Shown here piece after piece: positions 1 through 10,600 of a DNA stretch of 24,915 nt. The stretch spans positions 1-24,915 of the forward strand of contig JAWQRM010000282.1 in the NCBI GenBank assembly GCA_033557675.1. The letters run 5' to 3'. A program made the position numbers and the translations under genes. How positions within the stretch are numbered: position 1 is the stretch's first letter; each line of letters opens with the position of its first letter. This DNA comes from Coptodactyla brooksi (lineage: Eukaryota; Arthropoda; Insecta; Coleoptera; Scarabaeidae). The notes beneath the pieces were generated by a model, which saw only the letters and a list, made by a program, of their open reading frames with translations, searched no databases and was not told the origin of the DNA.

Positions 1-239
1 GTACTAACTAATGCGGGATTCTTTTCCTTGACTTCATGAGCCAAACCTGTGCAAAGTCCAATGAGTTTATTCCAATCCAAATGATTTTTTTCGATCAAGT
101 CTGATATTAAATTCAATATATCTTCAGATTTAGTACTTGCTATCAATAATTGAGAGTACAAAATCTCTTCTTCAATGTGATCTAACGTACCGCCTTGGAC
201 TAGTACAATGACTCTCCATTTTTTGATATTTCTTCGAAT
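1..239 (-). pseudogene. Fragment of hAT (ZBED5/GTF2IRD2-like) transposase
   Basis: The minus strand is open for about 79 codons, cut by the window edge. It reads HIEEEILYSQLLIASTKSED, then ILNLISDLIEKNHLDWNKLI and GLCTGLAHEVKEKNPAL. In ZBED5-type hAT proteins a stretch of the form (T.GEDI...I.....NNLDWNKC.GICTDGA) leads to the catalytic Asp region, and AHEVKEKNP resembles a later part. Here GLCT joins AHEV directly, so an internal deletion has probably removed the block between. Upstream is TTTGCAG at 240-245, either an acceptor or chance. Confidence 0.6.
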
Positions 240-769
240 CTGCAAAGATAATTTGTTTATTTCAATTTTCTTTATCTGTACTATCTACTTACCATGACAA
301 AATTGGTTACATAATAAATGTTGTTGAACATCGAAACAAAATCATGTTCATTTACTGGTTCCAGCACTCTAATGCAGAAAATAATGAACATCCAGAACAC
401 CTTGTTCATTCACTAAATGGCTTCTATTCCCTTGGAAACACACTGGCACCACATTAAAAAACTGACTCTGTTGTACTGACTCAATTCAAAGTATTTCCAG
501 TAACTACACAACGTACTGCGCAAACGCGAGAAATATTTGGAATATACCAAAATTATGGAGAAGGAACTAAATCCCTATTATATCTTAAAAATAATGATTC
601 TGTTCATTACCTGGGCAATCCACCCTACCTCTATTATTAAAATCATTTCCTATTTTTTTTAGAATTTTTCTCCTGTGCTTTCAAGCATTTCACTTTAAGG
701 GGGTAGTCTAGTTTATTGTTAATTTATTTTGTATTTTTGATTTTACTGAAAGCATTAAACATAGAATTT
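240..769. other. Intergenic, nothing recognised
   Basis: AT-rich sequence with no open frame of note, no RNA gene and no repeat that I can match elsewhere in the window. Confidence 0.6.
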
Positions 770-2405
770 TACAAGGACTTCAAAAATGCAATAATATACA
801 GGCTGTGCCATTTAGAAATCTGAAGTTGGGTAATTTCTAGAATAAACTGAACACCCTGTATATTCCAAAACAGTTTCAAATTGTAAACAGTTCGATGTGA
901 TGCAACTTTTATTTGAAACATTTTTACCTAGAAAGAGCAAAAACAGTTCTAAAAAAAAATTGCATTCATAGCTGTCATGTTCTTTCAAAAATACGAAATA
1001 ACACCCAAACGCTGCAATTTGAAGCTGAGGTATGATAACTAAAGTCACCTTTAAATCTTATACGGATTTCAAAAATGCAATAATATACAGGGTGTTCCAT
1101 TTAAAAATCTGAAGTTGGATAGTTTTTAGAATAAACCGAACACCCTGTATATTCGAAAATTGATTCAAATTGTAAATGGTTCAATGTCATGTAACTTTTA
1201 TTTGAAACATTTTTTGCTAAAGGGAGCAATACCCGAGATTAACAACGAAATATCCTCTCACCTTATAGGACTGTATTTTTAACAATTATGCTTATAACTC
1301 GAGAACTGTTGATTTTAAGCATGTACTATACTTATAGTTTTTTGCTCACAGTTTTATGTAGATTACAAAAATATATTTTGTTTCAAAAACTTGTAAAAAA
1401 TCAAAAAAGAGCAATAACAATTCTAAGAAAAAATTTGCATTCACAGCTGTTATGTTTTTCCAAAAATACGAAATAACACCCAAACGGTGCAATTTGAAGC
1501 TAAAGTATAATAATTAAATAATAATAATTAAAGTCACCTTTAAATCTTATAAGGATTTCAAAAATGCAATAATATACAGGGTGTTCCATTTAAAAATCTG
1601 AAGTTGGATAGTTTTTAGGATAAACCAAACACCCTGTATATTCGAAAATTGATTCAAATTGTGAATGGTTCGATGTTATGCAACCTTTATTTGAAACATT
1701 TTTTTCTAAAGGGAGCAATATCCGAGATTAAGAATGAAATATCCTTTCGCCCCATAGGACTGTATTTTTAACAATTATGGTTATAATTCGAGAACTGTTG
1801 ATTTTAAGCATACATTATCCTTATAGTTTTTTATTTGCAATTTTATGTAGATTACAAAAATATATTTTGTTTCAAAAAGTTGTAAAAAATCAAAAAGAGC
1901 ACTAACAAGTTCTAAGAAAAAATTTGCATTCACAGCTGTCATGTTTCTCCAAAAATACGAAATAACACCCAAACGGTGCAATTTGAAGGTGAGGTATAAT
2001 AATCAAAGTCACCTTTAAATCTTATAAGAGTTTCAAAAATGCAATAATATACAGGGTGTTCCATTTAAAAATCTGAAGTTGGATAGTTTTTAGAATAAAC
2101 CGAACACCTTGTATATTCGAAAATGATTTCAAATTGTGAAGAGTTCGATATCATGCAACCTTTATTTGAAAATTTTTTTTCTAAAGGGAGCAATACCCGA
2201 GATTAAGAACGAAATATCCTCTCGCCCCATAGGACTGTATTTTTATCAATTATGCTTATAACTCGAGAATTGTTGATTTTAAACATGTAATATTCTTACA
2301 GTTTTTTACACACAATTTTATGTAGATTATAAAAATATATTTTGTTGTATGAAAGTTGTAAGAAAATCGAAAATTTTTTAAGTACCTCAACCGTATGTAC
2401 AATTT
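770..2405. repeat. Tandem array of ~480-bp units
   Basis: The block beginning AAAGTCACCTTTAAATCTTA recurs at about 1041, 1529 and 2005 (spacing about 488 and 476). A shortened first copy occupies about 770-1040; it lacks roughly 190 bp from the middle. Each unit has TATACAGGGTGTTCCATTT and, about 60 bp on, AACACCCTGTATATTCGAAA, an imperfect inverted pair. The conserved tail includes CTCGAGAACTGTTGATTTTA. The short open frames at 812-1048, 1288-1476 and 1781-1981 are by-products of the repeat. Confidence 0.85.
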
Positions 2406-2559
2406 TTATGAATCCCTTATTTTGACCAAATTATATAATAATTAGCTTTTATGTAAAGTATTATTTTAATCAGTCTAACGTGGCAATCTAAAAACGATAC
2501 ACAGTGTTAGAAACTTAAAACGAAAACAAATAATCAACCGCTAGAAGTCAAAAGTCAAG

Positions 2560-2561
2560 CG

Positions 2562-2592
<31 letters not shown>
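2560..2592. repeat. (AT)n microsatellite
   Basis: About 15 AT dinucleotides in a row following GCGATT. Confidence 0.95.
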
Positions 2593-2595
<3 letters not shown>

Positions 2596-4700
2596 TTTAT
2601 GTTAATGTAGTAGAAAATATTTAAAAATATAGGGTATGATTTCTGAAGTGCCCAACGGCTTGACTTTTGCGAACAACTGTACCTCAAGCCGTTAAGAGGC
2701 GCAATTAAAGAACATTGTAAACGTTTAAAAAGGAATAATAAATTCAGATGTCAACTTGTCAATCAAGTGCCGCAAAAAGTTTGAACTGTCGAGTCCCTAA
2801 AAACTGTTTAATTGATTCAAATTAGTCACACCGAGCTCAACGCGCTTGCCCGGGGGAACAGGGTGGGGGGGTCTTTTTTTTTAATATCAGCCCCCAGCGA
2901 GAAGGAAATGAATACATGCGAAATAAAGATAACGTGCCCTTAGAAAGCTGACCGACGTCCACTCCGTTGCGCAAACTACTTCAAAAGCAATTACTTGAGA
3001 AAATATTTTAGTTGCTCGCACGCGTGCGTATGTCGGTCGGTATAGATGGAATTATGAAATCGTAAACTAAATTTTAGTGGCGATAGTGATTATATTATCC
3101 GGAATAGAATAGGATCGAGATTGTACTAAATGAATTACGGCCTACAATATTTGGTACATTGTAAAAGTTTATTATCCATGAAAAGACAGATGGGAGGTAC
3201 TCGAATTTATTATAGGGGGCGTGAAATGACCGCTGTCCACTATTGGAAAGTAAGGGGAGGGGTGGGAGGTGAAAGTAAGAACTTAACGTAACCGTTAAAA
3301 GTCTGCGATGCCTATTCTGAATTAAAACTTGATTAAACACGCGGAAAGGGGAGCGATTTTATTCAATAAAACGCGTATTGATTGTAAATCGATCAATCAA
3401 AGTCAAATTTGCGCCTTCTGTGGCCTTATGTTAATCTAATACAACCGGGCCACTTGATAATGGACAAAGTGTCAGTAGTTGATAAATTGTGGGACGATGA
3501 TTGCGGAAAACACAACAAAAGAGTTAAAATTTTCGCCAATATATATTTTTCTACATTTATTTCACCATATATACATATATTAATTTCTTTTTCCTACGGG
3601 AAACAAACATCGAAATGATCTAAAGTACACGTATTAACATTAAAAAACACGTAAAGCGGAAATTATATTTACTGGGGAAACAGGAAACGAAACGTAACAA
3701 AAGTTTTTTAACCTACCTTTCGTAAAGGACATTTGCGGGCGCACGAATAGCTGCGAAAGTACTACGAAGGTAGCGGAGGACGCTTATGCCTAATTAGTAA
3801 TAAACGCAATCGTTTAATTGTTAAAGGAAACTTTAGACATAACCTCTGGTAAAAATAAAAATTATCTACGAGCGCGGTCGGCGACATCTATACGGCAATG
3901 ACCCGCACTACCCGCAATCAAGTACACTTTGACTACTCGCACATAGATGTCGCCGCGACGAACAAAACCATTAGCGTACGTTTAGACACTTATTTAAAAT
4001 AGGTCTTAAAGGGTTCTTTTCCTTAATTACTTACAAATAAAGAAGAATTGACGCAGGAGTGACAATTTTTTATATTGACTACACATTTCTCTTAACACAG
4101 GTTTTGTATTAAATACAGTTGCACGTCCTGGAAGCACATATAATTCCAGTTTTGCCATTTATTTTTCTTCACTAATTATGCAAAGCTCAAGGAACATGTA
4201 ATTATCGAACAGTGTTTTTTTTTATCTACTCTTTTTAAACATACTTTTCGTACGACAACAAAATTACAGATACCTACGAAATTTGGAGATTTTTCTTTAT
4301 GTTAATTCCTTAATTTGTCTCTTTATCTTTTCAAATTATCAAACACGTGCGCTCACATGAACAGAAGAATCATTATGCTAACATTATTGTCTATATATTG
4401 TCAAATATGTATAATATCACTTTGATTTCTTTCTTAATACAGTTTTCTTTTCTTAATATATTCATGTGAGCTTATTTTTTATAAAATTTCTCTTTAAATT
4501 AAATTTAGTGATTGCCCACAAATTCACGCATTTTTCCCAATATAATTTTCGCAGGACTTACCGAACCGTTTATTACGTTCCCACTTTTCAATCCGCCGGA
4601 TAATAATAAACAACTCGGAAACCTGCATTTATTCTTTTCTTATATTTCGATATGTACAGGTGTCCCGTAATACCCTTATTGTCGATATTATTGTCGATAT
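2593..4700. other. Intergenic, no gene recognised
   Basis: No credible coding frame. It contains a 10-bp perfect inverted repeat AACGGCTTGA / TCAAGCCGTT (2654-2663, 2684-2693), a G-run near 2850-2870, and a 13-bp inverted repeat at 3879-3955 (listed separately). Around 4656 GTACAGGTGTCCCGTAATA resembles the ACAGGGTGT motif of the tandem array. Confidence 0.5.
3879..3955. repeat. 13-bp inverted repeat
   Basis: CGGCGACATCTAT (3879-3891) is the exact reverse complement of ATAGATGTCGCCG (3943-3955), with a 51-nt spacer that is GC-rich relative to its surroundings. It could be the remains of a small inverted-repeat element or a pair of protein-binding sites. Confidence 0.75.
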
Positions 4701-4747
4701 GTTACTGGTTTGTACAGTCGGAATCTAAGGGGCAAGAAGCGCGCTGA

Positions 4748-4832
4748 GGACTTCGCTAATCCGGACGCTGCGCTAATTCGGACACTGCTATAATTCGGAC
4801 AGTTTCGTGCCGTTCAACTCTATAGTCCGGAC
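4748..4832. repeat. Short repeated 'AATTCGGACA' motif, possible pogo/Tigger end
   Basis: Four variants of (T)A(A/G)T(C/T)CGGACR occur about 20-30 bp apart: CTAATCCGGACGCT, CTAATTCGGACACT, ATAATTCGGACAGT, ATAGTCCGGACACG. Upstream is GTACAGTCGGAA. This recalls the ATAATTCGGAC subterminal motif of pogo/Tigger elements, but no matching far end was found. Confidence 0.4.
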
Positions 4833-4984
4833 ACGTTTGAAAATCGCGTTAATAATTTCTACTGAAACTTCGAAGACCATCACTTCTAATTTCAAATTGC
4901 TGAATATATGTTTTTTTTTATTTTTATAAGAACCATAAAATATGTTTTATTTTCCTGTGGAGAATACGTTTTACTTCTTAAAAA

Positions 4985-5160
4985 TAATAAAATTATCTTT
5001 AAAATATTTAATGTTATAATATTTATAACTGTACAACACCTATTAAAGGTATCAATGAATTGGTGTATGGGTAGGTGTAAATGTAAGACATTGTCTAAAG
5101 CCTTCTCTTGCGCGTATCATTCTCATGAAGAAAGTTTATTGGATAAACTGATACATATTA
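4985..5160 (+). repeat. Dispersed repeat copy with hammerhead-like hairpin
   Basis: This block aligns by eye with 20805-20972, including ATTATCTTTAAAATATTTAA, the CACCTATTAAAG..CAATGAATTG stretch, and the terminal hairpin AGTTTAT-TGG-ATAAACT (5133-5149) preceded by ATGAAGA. In the hairpin's 3' flank GATAC replaces the GAAAC seen in other copies. Confidence 0.65.
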
Positions 5161-5317
5161 CGTAGTTAGGCTTGTAGTAGTAGTTTCGTAGTTTCATTAG
5201 TTTCATTATAAATTAAGTAAACATTGTTACTAAATTTATACTTTATTAGGGATGGAGTTGTAGGGAAGGAAATTGTACATTGTCTTCTCTTTCGGGTATT
5301 TTTAAACCTATATACTG

Positions 5318-5845
5318 AGTGTAAGGTGAGTCTTGATAAACAAGCAGTAACTATTTACGTCAAGAATGTACAGTACTGGCCAAAAATATATTGTCTTTCG
5401 ATTTTTCCATCATAACTTTTTCAATCTTATCGAACCGCTCTGAAATGATTCGGGAATATGAAAGATCTCGTCCAGATCACATTACCATTTGGGGATGCAC
5501 GAAATTGAAAATTATGAAAAAATCGTCAATTTTAGCTTCTCTCACATCTAACCCTTTTTTTGATGCAGTTCTCGATTATTTTCGACGGTTTAGGTGCTAA
5601 CAAATTAATATAATATAATAATTTTCCTAATTAACATTTAATTACAGCATAAGATCAAATCCTATATTCACATAGGATGGGAATACGATGTTAAGTCTGC
5701 AAAAATTCAGCTGATTTGGTTGACTTTTAAGAAAGCTATGATTAAATCTCGAAAAAACTGTAAAAAAATAATAAATTTATGGTCAGTACTGTAGAACATA
5801 CATATGATACCAACCGTGACTGTCACATAGATCTGACTTAGCTAC
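5318..5845 (+). repeat. Dispersed repeat end split by a MITE
   Basis: GTCTTGATAAACAAGCAGTA to AAGAATGTA (ending 5370) and TAGAACATA onward (from 5792) are the two halves of a sequence found intact at 18023-18068. Partly matching copies are at about 15975, 16440 and 14946. Confidence 0.8.
5371..5791. mobile_element. 421-bp Tc1/mariner-type MITE
   Basis: The left end CAGTACTGGCCAAAAATATA and the right end (reverse complement) CAGTACTGACCATAAATTTA form about 20-bp terminal inverted repeats, with TA on both sides (5369-5370, 5792-5793). TA target duplication and CAGT ends are typical of the Tc1/mariner superfamily. The interior holds only a 69-codon frame (5391-5600) without family signature, so the element looks non-autonomous. 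Confidence 0.85.
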
Positions 5846-5879
5846 TGGAGGTAGCAATTTGAAAAAAAAAGTTCACCAT

Positions 5880-6066
5880 CCCTTGGGGGTAAAGTTAATA
5901 TTGCTAAATATTAACTTTACAGTTATTAATATTAAATATTTTAAAGAGAATTAGAATTGAAGGTAAAAATCCGTCACCAGAACTAACAAACACCTTAACC
6001 ACAACAATAATGGTTTAAAACTCAACATATGTTTCGGTTTATCGAATAAACCATCTTCATTTAATA
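5880..6066 (-). repeat. Dispersed repeat copy with hammerhead-like hairpin (minus)
   Basis: CTAACAAACACCTTAACC (5983 onward) to the hairpin matches 20214-20284. On the minus strand it reads ATGAAGA, then stem GGTTTAT-TCG-ATAAACC, then GAAACATATG. A copy in the opposite orientation is at 4985-5160. Confidence 0.65.
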
Positions 6067-6229
6067 ACGGCCCTGCACCTACACCTGCCACGATTCTTTT
6101 CGATCCGGTGGGCAGAAGGACAAGGTAATTAAAACCGGATTATAAGTAAGAGGACCCTTCAAAAAGTAATTAGGGTAGGTATATAAGGTTTATTGGATAT
6201 TTCTTTTTTCAAATGTGTTTTCTCAAATC

Positions 6230-6660
6230 GAGTTTTAGGTCAATGAAAGTTGTGGAACATTATACTAATACCTTAGACGAGATACTCAGTAGACTTAAGG
6301 ACAGAGAAGACTTGAACTACAGATCCAACATAATTTACAAAATTGTGTAGACGAATTGGTGTCGGAATTCAACAAATTTAACTTACACATACAATTTACG
6401 ATAGAGAGAGATAGAGAAAGACAGATATGTGCCGTTTTTGGATATCAAGGTGATAAGAACTATGAATAACACTATTGCTTTTGACTGGTACAACAAACCC
6501 AGATATTCAGGGAGATACTTGCACTTTTTTATTTTCACAGAAAATGAAACATAAGATTGGTGGTGGCTATGAAGACACGTATTAATAAGATTTCTAATAC
6601 GGAATTTTTAAAGGAAAGAAGAGATACTGAATCTCGAAACGTAATCTTAGACATTTCGAC
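6230..6660 (+). pseudogene. Penelope-like retroelement relic
   Basis: Plus-strand frames, broken by stops and shifts, carry PLE-type peptides. The first, 6254-6345, reads TNTLDEILSRLKDREDLNYR then SNIIYKI, like the linker before the GIY-YIG endonuclease. From 6346 a second piece reads DELVSEFNKFNLHIQFTIE. After a shift, VPFLDIKVIRTMNNTIAFDW and YNKPRYSGRYLHF follow, matching the reverse-transcriptase thumb region (FLD..I......I...WY.KP..SGRYL). It is not functional. Confidence 0.65.
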
Positions 6661-6679
6661 AATATGAAATCAAAGCAGA

Positions 6680-6790
6680 TCTTTCAACCAGTACAACTCC
6701 GTACTGTTAGATTGAGGAACTTCAGCCAATTCATTGATTACTTCGATAGGTGTACAGTTCCTGGTTCTTTTATAAATAAAAAAAAGAGTT
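6680..6790 (-). pseudogene. Short coding relic with PIEVINELAEVPQS motif
   Basis: The minus strand reads RNCTPIEVINELAEVPQSNS then TELYWLKDLL-stop. The same peptide pattern occurs at 8490-8560 (minus; [18 protein letters not shown]), at 20842-20900 (plus) and, shorter, at 5027-5060 (plus). The parent protein is unidentified; the 8490 copy is fused to hAT-like sequence. Confidence 0.45.
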
Positions 6791-7370
6791 CTTCTAGAAA
6801 TAAAATTAAGTTTAAAAAAAGTTAAAACTGGAAAATACAAATTTTGTGATTAAGGTCTATATAGCTTAACGCGCATGTCTGATTCCGACCGCAAATGTTT
6901 GGCTCTTCTGTTTAGCGTAGGCTATTAAGATATGATTATTGTGCGATCGCGATATGGCAAGTAGGTAGAGAATAGGACACCTGTATATACGTAAAAATTC
7001 TCTAACATCTCTTATAAATATCTATAGAAAACTATTACTTTTTTTTCTTTCTAAGGGTATAAAATATATCGAAGCGTTAACCCGCCGGGTGTCCTTGAAG
7101 AATTGGAAAATCCTTATTGTCAAAATTATCAATTTTTACCATGTATATAATAGTGTAGGTTTATCTAAAAAAAATTCTTCAAGGTCAAACGCGGGAGTGT
7201 ATACACAGCTTAAAACTGATCACATGTACAATAGCTGCCCCGTCAGAACACTAGGTCGAAAAATTGTCGTTTTTATCACTAACAGGTTTTAAATTTGGCT
7301 AGGACTTGTGCGTAGCATAATCGTGACATCTCGAAAAATATGAAAGGGTTTGTCACAATTTCTCAATACT
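6790..7370. other. Presumed 3' flank of the corin-like gene, nothing recognised
   Basis: AT-rich, no coding frame of note. The open frame 7089-7292 has no recognisable similarity. Confidence 0.5.
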
Positions 7371-7470
7371 GCTTTAGAGGTTACAATCGAAACTGACTGT
7401 ACATAAATTTCTTTTTTTTTTCGATTTTTCAATTTGTACCTTCAGAAAAGGAAAAAAAAAAACATTCAAT

Positions 7471-7647
7471 TTAATCGGCATTTTCTCGCATTTGTTGTAA
7501 AATCCAGGGGACATACTTCGGGACGTAGGCATAGACCCCGGGCAGGTGGGGGTGGGCGCACTTGATTCCCCAACTAACAATTCCCCCCACAAACCATTTG
7601 TCGGCGTCAGTCTCGTCCCGACATAAAAGCGGTCCACCGGAATCACC
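7471..7647 (-). CDS. Corin: Corin-like exon 13: catalytic Ser and stop
   Basis: Exon of 59 codons including the TAA at 7471-7473. It starts [20 protein letters not shown], then [20 protein letters not shown], and ends with a short helix [11 protein letters not shown]. Ser853 is the nucleophile; SWG and the downstream Gly match trypsin-type binding loops. The acceptor is TCTTTAG. A longer open frame at 7374-7646 is a shadow in another phase. I see no clear AATAAA signal in the next 400 nt. Confidence 0.95.
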   Translation of the reverse strand, partial: GDSGGPLLCRDETDADKWFVGGIVSWGIKCAHPHLPGVYAYVPKYVPWILQQMRENAD

Positions 7648-10600
7648 CTAAAGAGGGGAAAGAAGTTTAATTTCGGAGCGGACCCCGTACGTCATAATCA
7701 ATAGCGCAAAAGGTATACCGAAAACACACGGGCTACTTTCGGGCAGGATTTCGGGGGTCGTTATAGGAATTTTAATTTCAAAATTCTCCTATAAATTACG
7801 GACAGGGGAGCGCGGTCGCGATCGCGACGTTGTCTATTGGAAATATCCGTACAATATAGGCCATAAACTACCTTGAAAGTTTGTCCAAATCGTAGGGAAA
7901 TCGGCGGCGATATTCCATTAGCCATTTCCAGGTTCCCCGAAGTGAATACCCCGGATTAACCTGAAACCCCTACCGGAAATTCCGCAATTGAATAATTGCC
8001 ACGCACATTTTGAGACTCTCAAGAGTTTGAGACCTGCCCTAAGCCGACTTGACGGATGGTCCACCGAAAATACAAAATGTGCTCTTGGTACAAATTTGAC
8101 AAATACAACAAACCTTGTTTGTTTGCCAGTTTTGGCAACGTTAACCTCACCCGAAGCGATACTCAAGTTTTAGGATCAACGATGTATTACAAGTTGAGGT
8201 TTAGAAACACACAAGTCAAGTTCTCAAAGACAAATTACAAAATATTCAAGATCGCCTTGAAAAGCAACAAACGCTATCTGCCTAAGTAAACGTCAGTGTT
8301 CATACTTTTCGTGTTGACGTTTCGTCTGCGGTGGTTTCTTACACAGTACATGGGTTTAATTCTGACTTTAATCACTTAAAGAAAAGAAATAAATAAAATA
8401 AGAAAATTGCTCGTCAAGCAAGAAAACACCATCAGTTTGTAGTACACAGTATGACAATTAAATAAAGAGAATTTTTAGATACACAAGATTGTAGAACCTC
8501 AGTCAATTCATTTACTACTTTAATAGGTGCCGCACAGTTCTTTGCTTTTAAATTTTTAAAACCTTTACAACACAATGCTTGAGTATTACGTATTATATTA
8601 TATAATAGTAGCAGCAAGAGTTCTTTACGTGCAATAACGTAACCAGCTTTTGTCAAAGCCCTATCTGCCTCTGACAGGCTTATCAAAGTATTTTGTTGTC
8701 CACTCAAGCCACTTTTTAATTTTTCTGGTTCAATTTCCATTTGTTCCGGTAAAAATAGCTTGTATTTGTTGAAATGCTTTGTTGAAAAATGCCTTTTTAA
8801 ATTATATTCTTTAAAAACTGAATATTTGTAATTAAATATTTGAAGGTCATTAAAAATGAGGCCTTTAAATCTTTAATTGATTCATTTTACGGGCTCTAAT
8901 ACATTAAAATTAAATGAAGTTTAAAATTTTAAATTTTAAAGCTACTAAAATGAGGTTTCTCTATTTTGTTAATAAAATATTCTTCTGACAATAAAATTCT
9001 TTTTTGCTGTTCATATGTTCTGGTAAAAATAGCTTGTATTTGTTGAAATATTTTGTTGAAAAATGCCTTTTTGAATTGTATTCTTTAAAAATTGAAATAG
9101 TTTCGTTACAGGGCAATCGTAAGGCTTTATCTTGTATATTTGTAATTAAATATTTGAAAATCATTAAAAATGCGGCCTTTAAATCTTTAATTGATTCATT
9201 TTACGGGCTGTAATAAATTAAAATTAAATCAAGTTTAAAATTTTAAATTTTAAAGTTACTAAAATGAAGTTTCTTTATTTTGTTAATAAAATATTCTTCT
9301 GACAATAAAATTCTTTTTTGGTGTTCATTTGTTCTGGTAAAAATAGTTTGTATTTGTCGAAATGCTTAGTTGAAAAGTGCCTTTTTAAATTGTATTCTTT
9401 AAAAACTGAAATAGTTTGGATACAGACCAATCTTACAGCTTTATCTTGTACATTTGTAATTAAATATTTTAGGGCAATTAAAAATGCGGCCTTTAAATCT
9501 TTAATTAATTCATTTTACGGGCTGTAATAAATTAAAATTAAATGAAGTTTCAAATTTTAAAGTTTAAAGCTACTAAAATGAAGTTTCTCTATTTTCTTAA
9601 TAAAATATTCTTCTGAAAATAAAATTCTTTTTTGCTGTTGTGTAAATTATATCAGAAATGTTTGAATTGTATCCTGGGGGAAAGTTTATAAAAAAGATTC
9701 TTGCTATTTAAGTTAAAATGTTCGAAAATACATCCCCAACATTTTTTTCTTTTTGGGTATAATTTTTTTAATTTTATTTTGTTTCAATAAAAATAAAATT
9801 ATGCATGTGATACATCACTGAATTCAGAACAAAATGCTCTTTTCAAAAATATGTTTTCCAACCCGTAGTATCGCTTAAAAAATCAAGTTGGCTTTGTATT
9901 TCAAAAACAAACGAAGACACAGAGGCAAAGAAATTACTGAAGACTTGTTCCAGACTTTTCAGACACCCTGTAGATATATGTATACATACAGTAGATAAAA
10001 CATATAAAAAGATAATTTGTTAACCTTTTTTAAGGTGTGCTTCAATCTTTGTTTGCTTTAAATTTTTTTGCTTCAATTTAAAAACTACGGTTATAGTTTT
10101 TTAAATTTATTGTTGCACAATAAATAATTCTGTATAGGCACATGACTATCAACAGAAGCATATTCATCTAAATCCACAATTTCGTTACGAACTGTGGGAA
10201 AAACAGTTGGGCAAGGGGTATTTCGTATTCCGCATTAAACATTGTATCTTCTTGGACAACATCAGAGAATCTGGCTTTGGTAAAACATTTCTTAACTGTA
10301 GTAGACGATACCTTATTCCAAGCAGCTGTAATCCATGAAAGTGTATTGGCTAAATTTATGTATTTTTCAGCATTTTCGAAATCACATTCACTGTGAATAA
10401 ATGTTAGAAGCCTTTTAATTAAAAAATTTCTCTTTGTTCCATTATGATTTTTTATGATATGAATTTTTACGACATCAAACACAATTTAGCTACAACTTTG
10501 TAATTTGTCATCTGATTAGCATGAACTTGGATGCGTTCGAAAGAGGTGACTTGCATCTTTCCAACAACATACATGTTCGGTAGAGGGCGCTGTGATTTAA

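Noticed and set aside
7374..7646. 90-codon minus-strand open frame
   Set aside because: Shadow of the final protease exon; the GDSGGP frame is shifted relative to it.
7815..7828. GTCGCGATCGCGAC palindrome near the last exon
   Set aside because: Perfect but isolated; no evidence of function.
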